Source: Flavobacterium azooxidireducens
GTDB lineage: Bacteria > Bacteroidota > Bacteroidia > Flavobacteriales > Flavobacteriaceae
DNA: 64,000 bases
Assembly: GCF_023195775.1 (NCBI RefSeq)
Contig: NZ_CP096205.1
Span: 3,759,205-3,823,204, forward strand
Reading direction: 5' to 3'
Made by a program: the position numbers and the translations under genes. Position 1 is the stretch's first letter, and each line of letters begins with the position of its first letter. Of the stretch, positions 1 to 8,892 are shown in pieces. The notes below the pieces were generated by a model. The model was not told the origin of the DNA, ran no database searches, and saw only the letters and a list, made by a program, of their open reading frames with translations.

Positions 1-134
1 CATCATACATCACCCATCATCTCACAAGTAAAGTTAATCAATATGAATGAAATTTGAAATGATAATTGTCAGTTATAACATTTTATTAAGATTGAGGTTT
101 CGCGTTTCGTTTAAATTTTGCTTTTGAGTAAAAT

Positions 135-1040
135 TTAAAACTCAAATTCTTTACCATCCTCCGCTAAAAGAATATTTGGAAAAATAGTTTCTGCTTCTGT
201 TTTAAATAGTTCAATCGATTCGTAGCGAGTGGAATAATGACCGAGCACAAGATGTTTGACATTGGCTTTCAAAGCGATTTCGGCAGCTTGTTTGGCGGTT
301 GTATGCATTGTTTTTTCGGCTAAATGCGATTCTTTTTCTAAGAAGGTAGATTCGTGATACAAAACATCTACATTTTCAATTATCGGAATTAAATCTTCAT
401 TATAAATAGTATCCGAACAAAAAGCATAACTTTTTTCGTGTTCAGGATTAAAAGTAATTTCGTGATTCGGAATTATTGTTCCGTTATCTAATGTAATATC
501 GCCACCGTATTTTATTTTTTGGTAATAAACGACATCTATTCCGAGATTTTGAATTTTATCGATGTTGAGTTTGCGTTCTTTATTTTTTTCTTGGAATAAA
601 AATCCGTTCGTGTAAATGCGATGTTTGAGCGGAATGGTTTTTACGATCACTCTTTCATCTTCAAACAAAACTTGACTTTCTTTCGATTCTAATTCATGGA
701 AATAAAGATTGTAACCTGTATATGAATTTCCGGCCCGTAATTGCAACAAAATAATTTCTTTCACGCCTTTTGGACCGTAAATATGTAAATCACTTTCACG
801 ATTGAGTAGCATAAACGTAGAAATCAATCCCACCAAACCAAAAAAATGATCACCGTGTAAATGCGAAATAAAGATGTGATTGATTTTTGAGAATTTTATT
901 TTGTTTTTCCGCAATTGAACCTGTGTTCCTTCTCCACAATCAATCAAAAACATACGGTTTTTAATTTCTAAAACTTGTGAAGTTGGATTGGTAATGGTGC
1001 GAGGTGTGGCGGCGTAACAGCCGAGGATGGTTAGTTTCAT
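135..1040 (-). CDS. rnz: Ribonuclease Z (tRNase Z)
   Basis: The 301-residue product is a metallo-beta-lactamase-fold endonuclease that cleaves tRNA precursors at the 3' end of the acceptor stem. The zinc motif HLHGDH is at residues 60-65, and further ligands are visible in SDT (about 210) and GHYSTRY near the C-terminus. The length fits the short bacterial RNase Z. CCA is not encoded in the tRNA gene of this window, which agrees with a need for this enzyme. It is the last gene of a minus-strand run that starts at pyrR. A short repeat lies between it and the STAS-like gene upstream. Confidence 0.95.
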   Translation of the reverse strand: MKLTILGCYAATPRTITNPTSQVLEIKNRMFLIDCGEGTQVQLRKNKIKFSKINHIFISHLHGDHFFGLVGLISTFMLLNRESDLHIYGPKGVKEIILLQLRAGNSYTGYNLYFHELESKESQVLFEDERVIVKTIPLKHRIYTNGFLFQEKNKERKLNIDKIQNLGIDVVYYQKIKYGGDITLDNGTIIPNHEITFNPEHEKSYAFCSDTIYNEDLIPIIENVDVLYHESTFLEKESHLAEKTMHTTAKQAAEIALKANVKHLVLGHYSTRYESIELFKTEAETIFPNILLAEDGKEFEF

Positions 1041-1046
1041 GAGGAA

Positions 1047-1077
1047 GTTGTCCGTTGTCTGTTGTCTGTTATCGGTT
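1047..1077. repeat. Degenerate TTGTCYG heptamer repeat
   Basis: Four or so imperfect 7-base units (TTGTCCG, TTGTCTG, TTGTCTG, TTATCGG) fill the gap between rnz and the STAS-like gene and run into the latter's stop codon. The same units form a longer array at 8409-8484, so this is a dispersed spacer repeat rather than chance low complexity. Confidence 0.6.
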
Positions 1078-1408
1078 AAAAACCTAAATCGCGTTCAATT
1101 TCTTCCATTTCAATAATGTCGTGAGCTTCTAAAAGTGTGGGAACAACGGTTAATTTGGTTGGAACATCATTAAAATCGATATCTTGAACCACCATGACAA
1201 ATGACTTTTTTCCTTTTTTATGCGTTTTAGATAAATCACTGAACAATTTTATTTGTTTCAGTTTTACTTCTTTATCCATCGACATGTCTAAAATTAAATT
1301 CTGATTTTTAAAACTATTGTGCTGCGTGGTGACTTTTTCAAGAAAAGCTAAACAATCGCCTTGGGTATTTTTTAGAATGGTTGTATGTCCTTTTTGATCA
1401 ACTTTCAT
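1076..1408 (-). CDS. STAS-like small protein upstream of rnz
   Basis: A 110-residue soluble protein whose hydrophobic pattern (NLILDMS..., KSFVMVV..., TVVPTLLEAHDIIEMEEIERDLGF) resembles a single STAS / anti-sigma-factor-antagonist-like fold. I infer this from pattern only. There is no signal peptide or membrane segment. The C-terminal EAHDIIEMEEIERDLGF resembles the last helix of STAS proteins. It lies directly upstream of rnz and is probably cotranscribed with it; some databases may carry the neighbour's ribonuclease Z name for it. No phosphorylatable Ser is obvious, so an antagonist role is uncertain. Confidence 0.7.
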   Translation of the reverse strand: MKVDQKGHTTILKNTQGDCLAFLEKVTTQHNSFKNQNLILDMSMDKEVKLKQIKLFSDLSKTHKKGKKSFVMVVQDIDFNDVPTKLTVVPTLLEAHDIIEMEEIERDLGF

Positions 1409-1430
1409 TTTTTTTTGAGTTGCTGAGATT

Positions 1431-1459
1431 CTGAGTGTCTGAGTGTCTGAGTGTCTGAG
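1431..1459. repeat. CTGAGTGT 8-base tandem repeat
   Basis: About three and a half head-to-tail copies of an 8-base unit CTGAGTGT lie between two minus-strand genes. It is a short microsatellite-like array of the kind that varies in copy number by slippage. No function is visible. Confidence 0.7.
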
Positions 1460-1476
1460 ATTTTGAATAATTTATT

Positions 1477-1818
1477 TTAATAAAATTTAAATTTATAAAA
1501 AAAATAACAAATAGCAACATTAATTAAGCCAATTATAATTAATGGTAAAATAATAAATTCATCATTGAGAAATGAAAAACAACAAAAAATTAAATAAATA
1601 AAAGAAACTATTGAAAGCTTTTTTTTACTACTGAGAGAAAAAAAATAAACACTATTTGAAATCAAACAAAGTGTAATTAAAATCAGCATATAAATTGAAA
1701 AAATCAGTAAACCTGGACCTGAACCATCTCGAAGAAATTCAAAAAAAAGTAAAAATATAGCGGTAATAATTAGGATCAAAAAAGATAAAAAATATTTTAA
1801 ACCATTTGATTTTATCAT
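1477..1818 (-). CDS. Small integral membrane protein
   Basis: A 113-residue, very hydrophobic protein with four likely transmembrane helices (roughly residues 8-26, 35-53, 66-84 and 88-110) and a Lys-rich loop after the second. I recognise no family. Its ATG overlaps the pyrB stop by one base (TAATG), so translation is probably coupled to pyrB. The sequence is more AT-rich than pyrB, as expected for a poorly conserved small membrane protein. The role is unknown; the linkage to pyrimidine genes may be positional only. Confidence 0.65.
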   Translation of the reverse strand: MIKSNGLKYFLSFLILIITAIFLLFFEFLRDGSGPGLLIFSIYMLILITLCLISNSVYFFSLSSKKKLSIVSFIYLIFCCFSFLNDEFIILPLIIIGLINVAICYFFYKFKFY

Positions 1819-2744
1819 TACTTAATTTTTGACGCCAAAAGATAAATAACCGCCATTCTGATCGCTACGCCGTTTTCAACTTGTTCTAAAATAACTGATT
1901 GTTTGGAGTCGGCTACATCACTTGTAATTTCCACTCCGCGATTAATTGGTCCGGGATGCATAATGACGATTTCTTTATTTAATGAATCAAGAAGTGCTTT
2001 ATCTACACCGTATTGCTGAGCATATTCTCTTGTTGACGGAAAATAATTGACATCCATTCGTTCATTTTGAACACGAAGCATATTAGCTACATCGCACCAT
2101 TCTAATGCTTTTCGTAAATTTGGTTCAACCGAAACACCTAGACTTTCAATGTGTTTTGGAATCAACGTTTTTGGTCCGCACACTTTTACTTCAGCTCCTT
2201 GCATTTGAAGGGCAAAAATGTTAGAAAGTGCCACTCTGGAATGCAGGATATCACCAACAATTACGACCTTCTTCCCTCTTACTTCGCCTAATCGTTCTCT
2301 GATTGAATAACTGTCTAATAACGCTTGTGTAGGATGTTCGTGTGCTCCGTCACCAGCATTGATTATACTCGCGTTTACATTTTTTGAAAGAAAATAAGCA
2401 GCTCCCGGATTAGCATGACGCATCACAACCATATCCACTTTCATGGCCAAAATATTATTGACTGTATCGATTAGTGTTTCCCCTTTTTTAACGGATGATT
2501 GAGCTGCTGAAAAACTTATCACATCTGCAGAAAGTCTTTTTTGAGCGAGTTCGAATGATAATTTTGTTCGTGTACTGTTTTCGAAAAAGATGTTAGCAAT
2601 TGTAATATCCCGCAAAGACGGAACTTTTTTAATCGGACGGTTAATCACTTCTTTAAAATGATCGGCTGTTTCAAAAATAAGTTGAATATCCTCGGGTTGA
2701 AGGTATTTGATGCCTAATAAATGGTTAACACTTAATTCTTTCAT
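1818..2744 (-). CDS. pyrB: Aspartate carbamoyltransferase, catalytic subunit
   Basis: The enzyme joins carbamoyl phosphate and aspartate, the committed step of pyrimidine synthesis. The carbamoyl-phosphate loop STRT is at residues 57-60, followed by KLSFE. HPTQALLD lies near 135, and the C-terminal HPGPINRG near 265 matches the family. At 308 residues it has the normal catalytic-chain length. No pyrI regulatory subunit gene is adjacent, and the gene follows pyrR, which implies control at the RNA level or no classical allostery. The spacer to pyrR is filled with GATT-type repeats. Confidence 0.97.
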   Translation of the reverse strand: MKELSVNHLLGIKYLQPEDIQLIFETADHFKEVINRPIKKVPSLRDITIANIFFENSTRTKLSFELAQKRLSADVISFSAAQSSVKKGETLIDTVNNILAMKVDMVVMRHANPGAAYFLSKNVNASIINAGDGAHEHPTQALLDSYSIRERLGEVRGKKVVIVGDILHSRVALSNIFALQMQGAEVKVCGPKTLIPKHIESLGVSVEPNLRKALEWCDVANMLRVQNERMDVNYFPSTREYAQQYGVDKALLDSLNKEIVIMHPGPINRGVEITSDVADSKQSVILEQVENGVAIRMAVIYLLASKIK

Positions 2745-2749
2745 TCTAG

Positions 2750-2868
2750 ATTGTTCGATTTTTCGATTGTTGGATTATTCGATTGTTCGATTTTGAGATT
2801 GTTGGATTTTTGGATTGTTAGATTTTTTGAACTTTCTAAGAATCCAAAAATCCAGTAATCTAATATCC
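2750..2868. repeat. GATT-rich repeat array with 13-bp inverted repeat
   Basis: The pyrR-pyrB spacer is an array of near-repeats of TTnGATTnTT. A perfect 13-bp inverted repeat, GGATTTTTGGATT at 2804-2816 and its complement at 2841-2853, would form a hairpin in the pyrR-pyrB transcript. Similar arrays occur at 15372-15463, 31768-31810 and 33208-33257. Confidence 0.7.
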
Positions 2869-2870
2869 TT

Positions 2871-3404
2871 TTAAACTAAATATACAGTATCTTCGCCTTC
2901 ATTTTCAGTCCAGCAGACTTTTACTTTTTCGTTATTAATAGCATCCACCTGTCTTCCACGATAATCGGGTTGAATGGGCAAGTGACGGCTAAATCGTCTA
3001 TCAATGAGCACTAAAAGCTCAATTTCGCTTGGTCTTCCGAAAGATTGAATGGCGGTTAAAGCTGATCGAATACTTCTTCCGGTGTATAAAACATCATCAA
3101 TAAATATGACTTTTTTATCTTCCACTATAAAATCAATTTCTGTTTTATTGGCTTCTAATGGCTTTTCACCACGACGGAAATCATCTCTAAAAAAAGTGAT
3201 GTCTAATAATCCGAATTTTATATTTTTAACTTGATATTCTTCTTGTAAAAGTTGAACAATTCTTTTGGCTAGAAAAGATCCGCGAGGCTGTAATCCAATT
3301 ATAATAGTATTCGAAAAATCAAGGTGTTTTTCAATCAGCTGACAGGCCAAACGATGGAGAATGATATTGACTTCTTTGGAAGTGAGCAATACTTTTTGAC
3401 TCAT
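2871..3404 (-). CDS. pyrR: PyrR-type uracil phosphoribosyltransferase / pyrimidine regulator
   Basis: A 177-residue type I phosphoribosyltransferase. The PRPP-binding loop is at residues 101-112 (FIDDVLYTGRSI), with the hood and flexible-loop regions before it, including the GLQPRGSFLA segment near 38. In Firmicutes PyrR binds pyr mRNA and also makes UMP from uracil. In Bacteroidetes the RNA-binding role is less clear, and I see no anti-terminator structure upstream. It heads the pyrR-pyrB operon. A TATCTTTA match near 3424-3431 on the minus strand could be its -7 box. Confidence 0.9.
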   Translation of the reverse strand: MSQKVLLTSKEVNIILHRLACQLIEKHLDFSNTIIIGLQPRGSFLAKRIVQLLQEEYQVKNIKFGLLDITFFRDDFRRGEKPLEANKTEIDFIVEDKKVIFIDDVLYTGRSIRSALTAIQSFGRPSEIELLVLIDRRFSRHLPIQPDYRGRQVDAINNEKVKVCWTENEGEDTVYLV

Positions 3405-3452
3405 GGTTGTGTTGTTTGGTGTGTAAAGATATAATTTTTTACGATTTATTTT

Positions 3453-3483
3453 AAAAAAAATCCCGAAACAAAGTCTCAGGATT
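3453..3483 (-). terminator. Rho-independent terminator of the ABC-F gene
   Basis: Read on the minus strand, an 11-bp stem with two or three G-U pairs (AATCCTGAGAC / GTTTCGGGATT, 3-base loop) is followed by a run of T. It lies just past the ABC-F stop codon and separates it from pyrR. Confidence 0.75.
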
Positions 3484-3493
3484 CAAATTATAA

Positions 3494-5125
<1,632 letters not shown>

Positions 5126-5138
5126 TTAAAAAGCGTTG

Positions 5139-5146
5139 CAAAAGTA
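5139..5146 (-). promoter_or_regulatory. -7 box of the ABC-F gene
   Basis: On the minus strand TACTTTTG matches the Bacteroidetes -7 consensus TAnnTTTG, 28 bases before the ABC-F start codon. No clear TTTG -33 box is visible at the right distance. Confidence 0.55.
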
Positions 5147-5238
5147 GAAAAAATAAAGCACTTTTGAGCCACAGTTATTTAGAATAAATATAGGTTTAAT
5201 TTAACTGTCTGTTAACAAGATATAAACATTAGAAAAAA

Positions 5239-5246
5239 TACTTTTG
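5239..5246 (+). promoter_or_regulatory. -7 box of the TlpA-like lipoprotein gene
   Basis: TACTTTTG, a TAnnTTTG match, lies 20 bases before the start codon at 5267. The -33 region is weak. Confidence 0.5.
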
Positions 5247-5266
5247 TTATAAACTAATACCACATA

Positions 5267-6673
5267 ATGATTGCCTATTCAAAAAAAATACTTTCCTCAT
5301 TACCTATCGCCTTACTATTTGTAGTTATTGGATGTCAAAAAGAATTTGGCAATGATAATTATACAGCTTATTTTGGTGGTGAAGTAATCAATCCCAAAAC
5401 TAACTTTGTCTTATTTCTAAAAGATGATGAAGTTGTTGATACTATTTTTTTGGATAAAAATAACCGATTTATTCACAAGTTTGATTCATTAGCTCCCGGT
5501 TTATATACTTTTAAACACGAGCCTGAATATCAATATGTTTATTTTGACAAAAATGATAGTTTGATGGTTCGCATTAATCCTGTAGAATTTGACGAATCTA
5601 TTGTTTTTTGTGGTCGTGGCGATGAAAAGAACAACTTTTTAATGGAGCTTTATCTTAAAAATGAAGACGATAGAAACAAAATGTTTGATGTTTTTGATTA
5701 TGATGTAGAGAAGTTCATCTCAAATTGTGATTCATCCTATGACAGTAAAGTAGAGTTTTATAATTCCAAAAAAGAAAAAATAAAATGGAATGATGACTTT
5801 GATTTGTATGCAAAAACAATGTTGAGCTTTCATCATTACTCAAAAAAAGAAATTTATCCGATGGCTCACAAAATGAGAACGGGTGAAAATGTAAATGATA
5901 AATTACCTACTAATTATTATAATTTCAGAAATGAAGTTGACTTTAACAATAAATCATTAGTAAGTTATTCTCCGTTCGTTCGATACTTAACTAATTTTTT
6001 GGGAAATGTGTCGTTTAGTCAACCTAATTCAACTAATTTGGAAGATGAAGATTTAGAGCAACACATTCATAAATTAAACATTGCCGACACGCTTTTTAAG
6101 AACGAAAAAATAAAAAATAAAATTCTAAACAATATTGCTTTTTCTTATTTGTTAGAAGATCAAAATATTGTTAACAATCAAAAATTCTTAGCTCGTTACA
6201 ACGAATTATCTACTGATAAAAGCAAACAAAACGAAATTAACAAAATCGGTTCATCTATTCAAAATCTTGCACTTGGGAATGATTTACCGGCTGTTACTTT
6301 GGTTGATTTGAATGGTAATAAAATCAATAGTCAAACAATTTTAAATCGAAAAACCGTTGTTTTCTTTTGGACAGAAAATGCAGAATCGCATTTATTGGCT
6401 GTTCACAGAAAAGCATTAGATTTTCACAAAAACAACCCTGATTATCAATTTGTAGCCATTAATATTGATGAAGATCAAATCAAATGGAAAAAAGTATTAG
6501 AAAATCACAGATTTGGAACGATCAATGAGTTTAGAGCCGATAATTTTGAAGAATTAAAAGATAAATGGGTAATAACAAAATTACACCGTACTATCATCTT
6601 AAACGAATCAGGAAAAATTCACAATGGTTTTGTCAACTTGTTTGATGTGAAATTTGGTGAACAGTTGAAATAA
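5267..6673 (+). CDS. Thioredoxin-fold (TlpA-like) lipoprotein without CxxC
   Basis: A 468-residue exported lipoprotein: residues 1-23 form a signal peptide ending in a lipobox with Cys 23 (VIGC). An N-terminal region of roughly 60-330 resembles the DUF4369/helical part of Bacteroidetes TlpA-like proteins. The C-terminal 120 residues (DLPAVTLVDLNGN..., KTVVFFWTENAESH) follow the thioredoxin fold. Where catalytic members have W-C-x-x-C, this one has W-T-E-N-A, so it has no redox pair. It is monocistronic, with its own -7 box and a terminator shared with the transaldolase gene. A role in envelope protein handling is inference. Confidence 0.8.
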   Translation: MIAYSKKILSSLPIALLFVVIGCQKEFGNDNYTAYFGGEVINPKTNFVLFLKDDEVVDTIFLDKNNRFIHKFDSLAPGLYTFKHEPEYQYVYFDKNDSLMVRINPVEFDESIVFCGRGDEKNNFLMELYLKNEDDRNKMFDVFDYDVEKFISNCDSSYDSKVEFYNSKKEKIKWNDDFDLYAKTMLSFHHYSKKEIYPMAHKMRTGENVNDKLPTNYYNFRNEVDFNNKSLVSYSPFVRYLTNFLGNVSFSQPNSTNLEDEDLEQHIHKLNIADTLFKNEKIKNKILNNIAFSYLLEDQNIVNNQKFLARYNELSTDKSKQNEINKIGSSIQNLALGNDLPAVTLVDLNGNKINSQTILNRKTVVFFWTENAESHLLAVHRKALDFHKNNPDYQFVAINIDEDQIKWKKVLENHRFGTINEFRADNFEELKDKWVITKLHRTIILNESGKIHNGFVNLFDVKFGEQLK

Positions 6674-6688
6674 GAAAATTATAAAAAC

Positions 6689-6728
6689 AAAAAATCCCGT
6701 CATTTTTTCAAGTGACGGGATTTTTTTT
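6689..6728. terminator. Bidirectional terminator
   Basis: A strong hairpin, AAAATCCCGTCA with complement TGACGGGATTTT, has A-runs on the left and T-runs on the right. It serves the convergent lipoprotein and transaldolase genes. Confidence 0.9.
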
Positions 6729-6740
6729 ATGTTTAAAAAA

Positions 6741-7397
6741 CTATTGATTTGCTTTCGCATGGTCAGCTAAAAACTGAGCCAATCCAATATCAGTTAACGG
6801 ATGTTTCAATAATCCTAAAATAGCAGATAATGGTCCGGTCATTACATCGGCACCAATTTTTGCACAGTTTACAATGTGCATCGTGTGACGAACTGAAGCA
6901 GCCAAAATTTGTGTATCATAACCATAGTTGTCATAAATATCACGAATTTCTTCGATTAAAGCTAAACCATCAGTAGAAACATCATCTAATCTTCCGATAA
7001 ATGGTGAAACATAAGTTGCTCCTGCTTTTGCTGCTAATAAAGCTTGTCCGGCAGAAAAAACTAAGGTTACATTTGTTTTAACTCCTCTATCTGAGAAATA
7101 TTTACATGCTTTGATACCTTCTTTAGTCATTGGTAATTTTACAACGATTTGATCGTGTAATTCCGATAACTCTTCACCTTCTTTAATCATTCCGTCATAA
7201 TCGGTTGCGATTACTTCGGCACTTACATCACCGGTTACAATGTTACAAATGTCTACATAATGTTTCAACACATTATTTTTTCCGCTAATGCCTTCTTTAG
7301 CCATCAAAGACGGATTTGTAGTTACGCCATCTAAAACACCTAAAGCCTGAGCTTCTTTGATTTGATCGAGGTTGGCGGTGTCAATAAAAAATTTCAT
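6741..7397 (-). CDS. tal: Transaldolase, short TalC/Fsa-like type
   Basis: A 218-residue (beta/alpha)8 barrel enzyme of the non-oxidative pentose phosphate pathway, or a fructose-6-phosphate aldolase relative. The N-terminus [13 protein letters not shown] is typical. The Schiff-base Lys is K87 in VVKLPMT, and the phosphate-site region [11 protein letters not shown] is present. The frame stays open upstream to 7472, but the ATG at 7397 gives the family N-terminus and leaves a -7 box upstream, so I chose it. The length matches the short subfamily rather than the 310-residue E. coli TalB type. Activity as transaldolase is more likely than Fsa. Confidence 0.93.
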   Translation of the reverse strand: MKFFIDTANLDQIKEAQALGVLDGVTTNPSLMAKEGISGKNNVLKHYVDICNIVTGDVSAEVIATDYDGMIKEGEELSELHDQIVVKLPMTKEGIKACKYFSDRGVKTNVTLVFSAGQALLAAKAGATYVSPFIGRLDDVSTDGLALIEEIRDIYDNYGYDTQILAASVRHTMHIVNCAKIGADVMTGPLSAILGLLKHPLTDIGLAQFLADHAKANQ

Positions 7398-7423
7398 ATG
7401 TGAGTTGTGTTTAAATTCGAATG

Positions 7424-7431
7424 CAAAATTA
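7424..7431 (-). promoter_or_regulatory. -7 box of tal
   Basis: On the minus strand TAATTTTG fits TAnnTTTG, 26 bases before the tal ATG at 7397. It lies inside the longer open frame, which supports the downstream start. Confidence 0.55.
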
Positions 7432-7503
7432 CGAAAATCAATAACAATTACAATGTCAATATCAAAAATCAATTGGAATGAACTCCTAATTGATTTTTGT
7501 TAT

Positions 7504-7576
7504 TGACTTTTGAATTTGATTTTTGAATTTGATTTTTGAATTTGCTTTTTGTCATTGTTATTGCTTTTTGTCATTG
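7504..7576. repeat. Short tandem repeats next to SDR 3' end
   Basis: Three copies of a 13-base TTTGATTTTTGAA-like unit are followed by a tandem duplication with 19-base period (7542-7557 and 7561-7576). The second copy is the last codons of the SDR gene, so the gene's 3' end has been duplicated downstream. Confidence 0.65.
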
Positions 7577-8376
7577 ATCTGGTAATGCTTCATCAACATT
7601 CTTTCATAAACCCTATCAGGCAAAATTCGTTTTAAAACAACTGAAAAACGTTGGAGAAAACTTCCCACTTTATAATGAACATTTGGTTTATTAGTTTCAA
7701 TAATTTTATAAATTGCAAAAGCCATTTCGTTTGGATTACTACCTGAATCGACATGTTCATCCATCATTTTTAACGTATTTTCGTATGGAATTTTATACGC
7801 CGAATCATCATTTAACGGAGCGTGATAACGACCGGAAGCAATATTGGTAGCAAAATCGCCGGGAGCTACATTGGTTAATTGAATTCCGAAGGATTTTACT
7901 TCCATTCGAATGGCTTCGGTGATGATTTCTAATGCACCTTTTGAAGCGGAGTAAACACTTCGATACGGCAATCCCATATAACCGGCAATGGAAGTAATAT
8001 TGATAATTAAACCCGATTTTTGACTTCTCATTTGTGGCAAAACGGCTTTTATCACTTCAATCGGTCCAAAAAAATTGGTTTCAAAATTGTTTTTGATTTC
8101 TTGGGTGGGAATTTCTTCGAGCGGACCTGTAATTCCGACTCCGGCATTGTTGATGACCACATCCAATTTGCCTTCTTTTTGAATTAATTCGGAAATGGCA
8201 TTTTTAATACTATTCACATCCCTAACATCCAATTGCAACAAAGGAAAAACGGAATCTTTTACTTGATTTGGATTTCTACTTGTTCCGTAAACAACATAGC
8301 CTTTTTGATGTAAAAAAGTGCCGATTGATTTACCAATTCCGCTGGAACCGCCAGTGATGAGAATTATTTTTGACAT
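7558..8376 (-). CDS. Short-chain dehydrogenase/reductase
   Basis: A 272-residue classical SDR. It shows the Rossmann glycine motif TGGSSGIG at 8-15, NNAG at 76-79, catalytic Ser 129, and YSASK at 142-146. The TSRN segment after beta-2 suggests an NADP(H) preference. The C-terminal 50 residues (HYKVGSFLQRFSVVLKRILPDRVYERMLM) are amphipathic and could touch membranes. The frame is open upstream to 8406, but MSKIILITGG at 8376 is the family start. The substrate is unknown; short-chain or lipid-like carbonyl compounds are the usual guess. Confidence 0.88.
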   Translation of the reverse strand: MSKIILITGGSSGIGKSIGTFLHQKGYVVYGTSRNPNQVKDSVFPLLQLDVRDVNSIKNAISELIQKEGKLDVVINNAGVGITGPLEEIPTQEIKNNFETNFFGPIEVIKAVLPQMRSQKSGLIINITSIAGYMGLPYRSVYSASKGALEIITEAIRMEVKSFGIQLTNVAPGDFATNIASGRYHAPLNDDSAYKIPYENTLKMMDEHVDSGSNPNEMAFAIYKIIETNKPNVHYKVGSFLQRFSVVLKRILPDRVYERMLMKHYQINDKKQ

Positions 8377-8408
8377 GATTGGGTTTAAAAAGTAAAGATA
8401 GTGCAAAA

Positions 8409-8484
8409 GTTATCCGCTGTCCGTTGTCCGTTGTCCGTTGTCTGTTATCTGTTGTCCGTTGTCTGTTAACCGATAACTGACAAC
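8409..8484. repeat. Degenerate heptamer array ending in an inverted repeat
   Basis: About eight imperfect 7-base units alternating TCCGTTG, TCTGTTG and TCTGTTA are followed by a reverse-complement stretch (GATAACTGACAACAGACAAC). The right end therefore folds back on the array. It separates osmC from the SDR gene and matches the shorter array at 1047-1077. Confidence 0.7.
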
Positions 8485-8490
8485 AGACAA

Positions 8491-8892
8491 CTATTTCCAG
8501 TTAAAAGTCACTTCCTTTTCAATATCCGGATGCAAACTTAGCATCACAGGACAAGTCATCGCAGCTCTTTCTAGTATAGTTTTGGTTTTATCATCGGCTT
8601 CAAAATTCATATTTAAAACAGTGATAATTTTAGAAATTTTTCGAGGTTCGGGTTGCATGATTTTAGTAACTTCTACAGTTGAACCTGTTAAATCGACATT
8701 CAAATCTCGTGATTTTATTCCCATAATAGAAATCATACAAGTGGCTAATGAATTGGCAACTAAATCAGTTGGAGAAAAAGCTTCTCCTTTTCCGTGGTTA
8801 TCTTTTGGAGCATCCGACAAAATTTCTGTTCCGGATTGAATGTGAACTGAAGTTGTTCTCAATTCGCCAATATAGGTTACTTTTGAAGTCAT
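8491..8892 (-). CDS. OsmC/Ohr-family protein
   Basis: A 133-residue OsmC-fold protein. Two conserved cysteines, C52 (SLATCMIS) and C114 (AAMTCPVML), fit the peroxidatic and resolving pair of thiol-dependent organic hydroperoxide reductases, and GKGEAFSPTDLVANSL is the family segment. The length is normal. The start overlaps the stop of the LysM/binding-protein gene (TAATG), so the two are translationally coupled. Whether it is OsmC, Ohr or YhfA-like cannot be settled here; YhfA-like is plausible. Confidence 0.88.
   Translation of the reverse strand: MTSKVTYIGELRTTSVHIQSGTEILSDAPKDNHGKGEAFSPTDLVANSLATCMISIMGIKSRDLNVDLTGSTVEVTKIMQPEPRKISKIITVLNMNFEADDKTKTILERAAMTCPVMLSLHPDIEKEVTFNWK

Noticed and set aside
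2750..2868. PyrR-binding attenuator before pyrB
   Set aside because: The hairpin is AT-rich, belongs to a spacer-repeat family found in unrelated places and lacks the PyrR-binding loop consensus.
7398..7472. Longer transaldolase with 25 extra N-terminal residues
   Set aside because: The extension is low-complexity and includes the -7 box; the family starts at [10 protein letters not shown].
8409..8484. CRISPR-like array
   Set aside because: Units are 7 bases long and adjacent with no unique spacers, and no cas genes are near.
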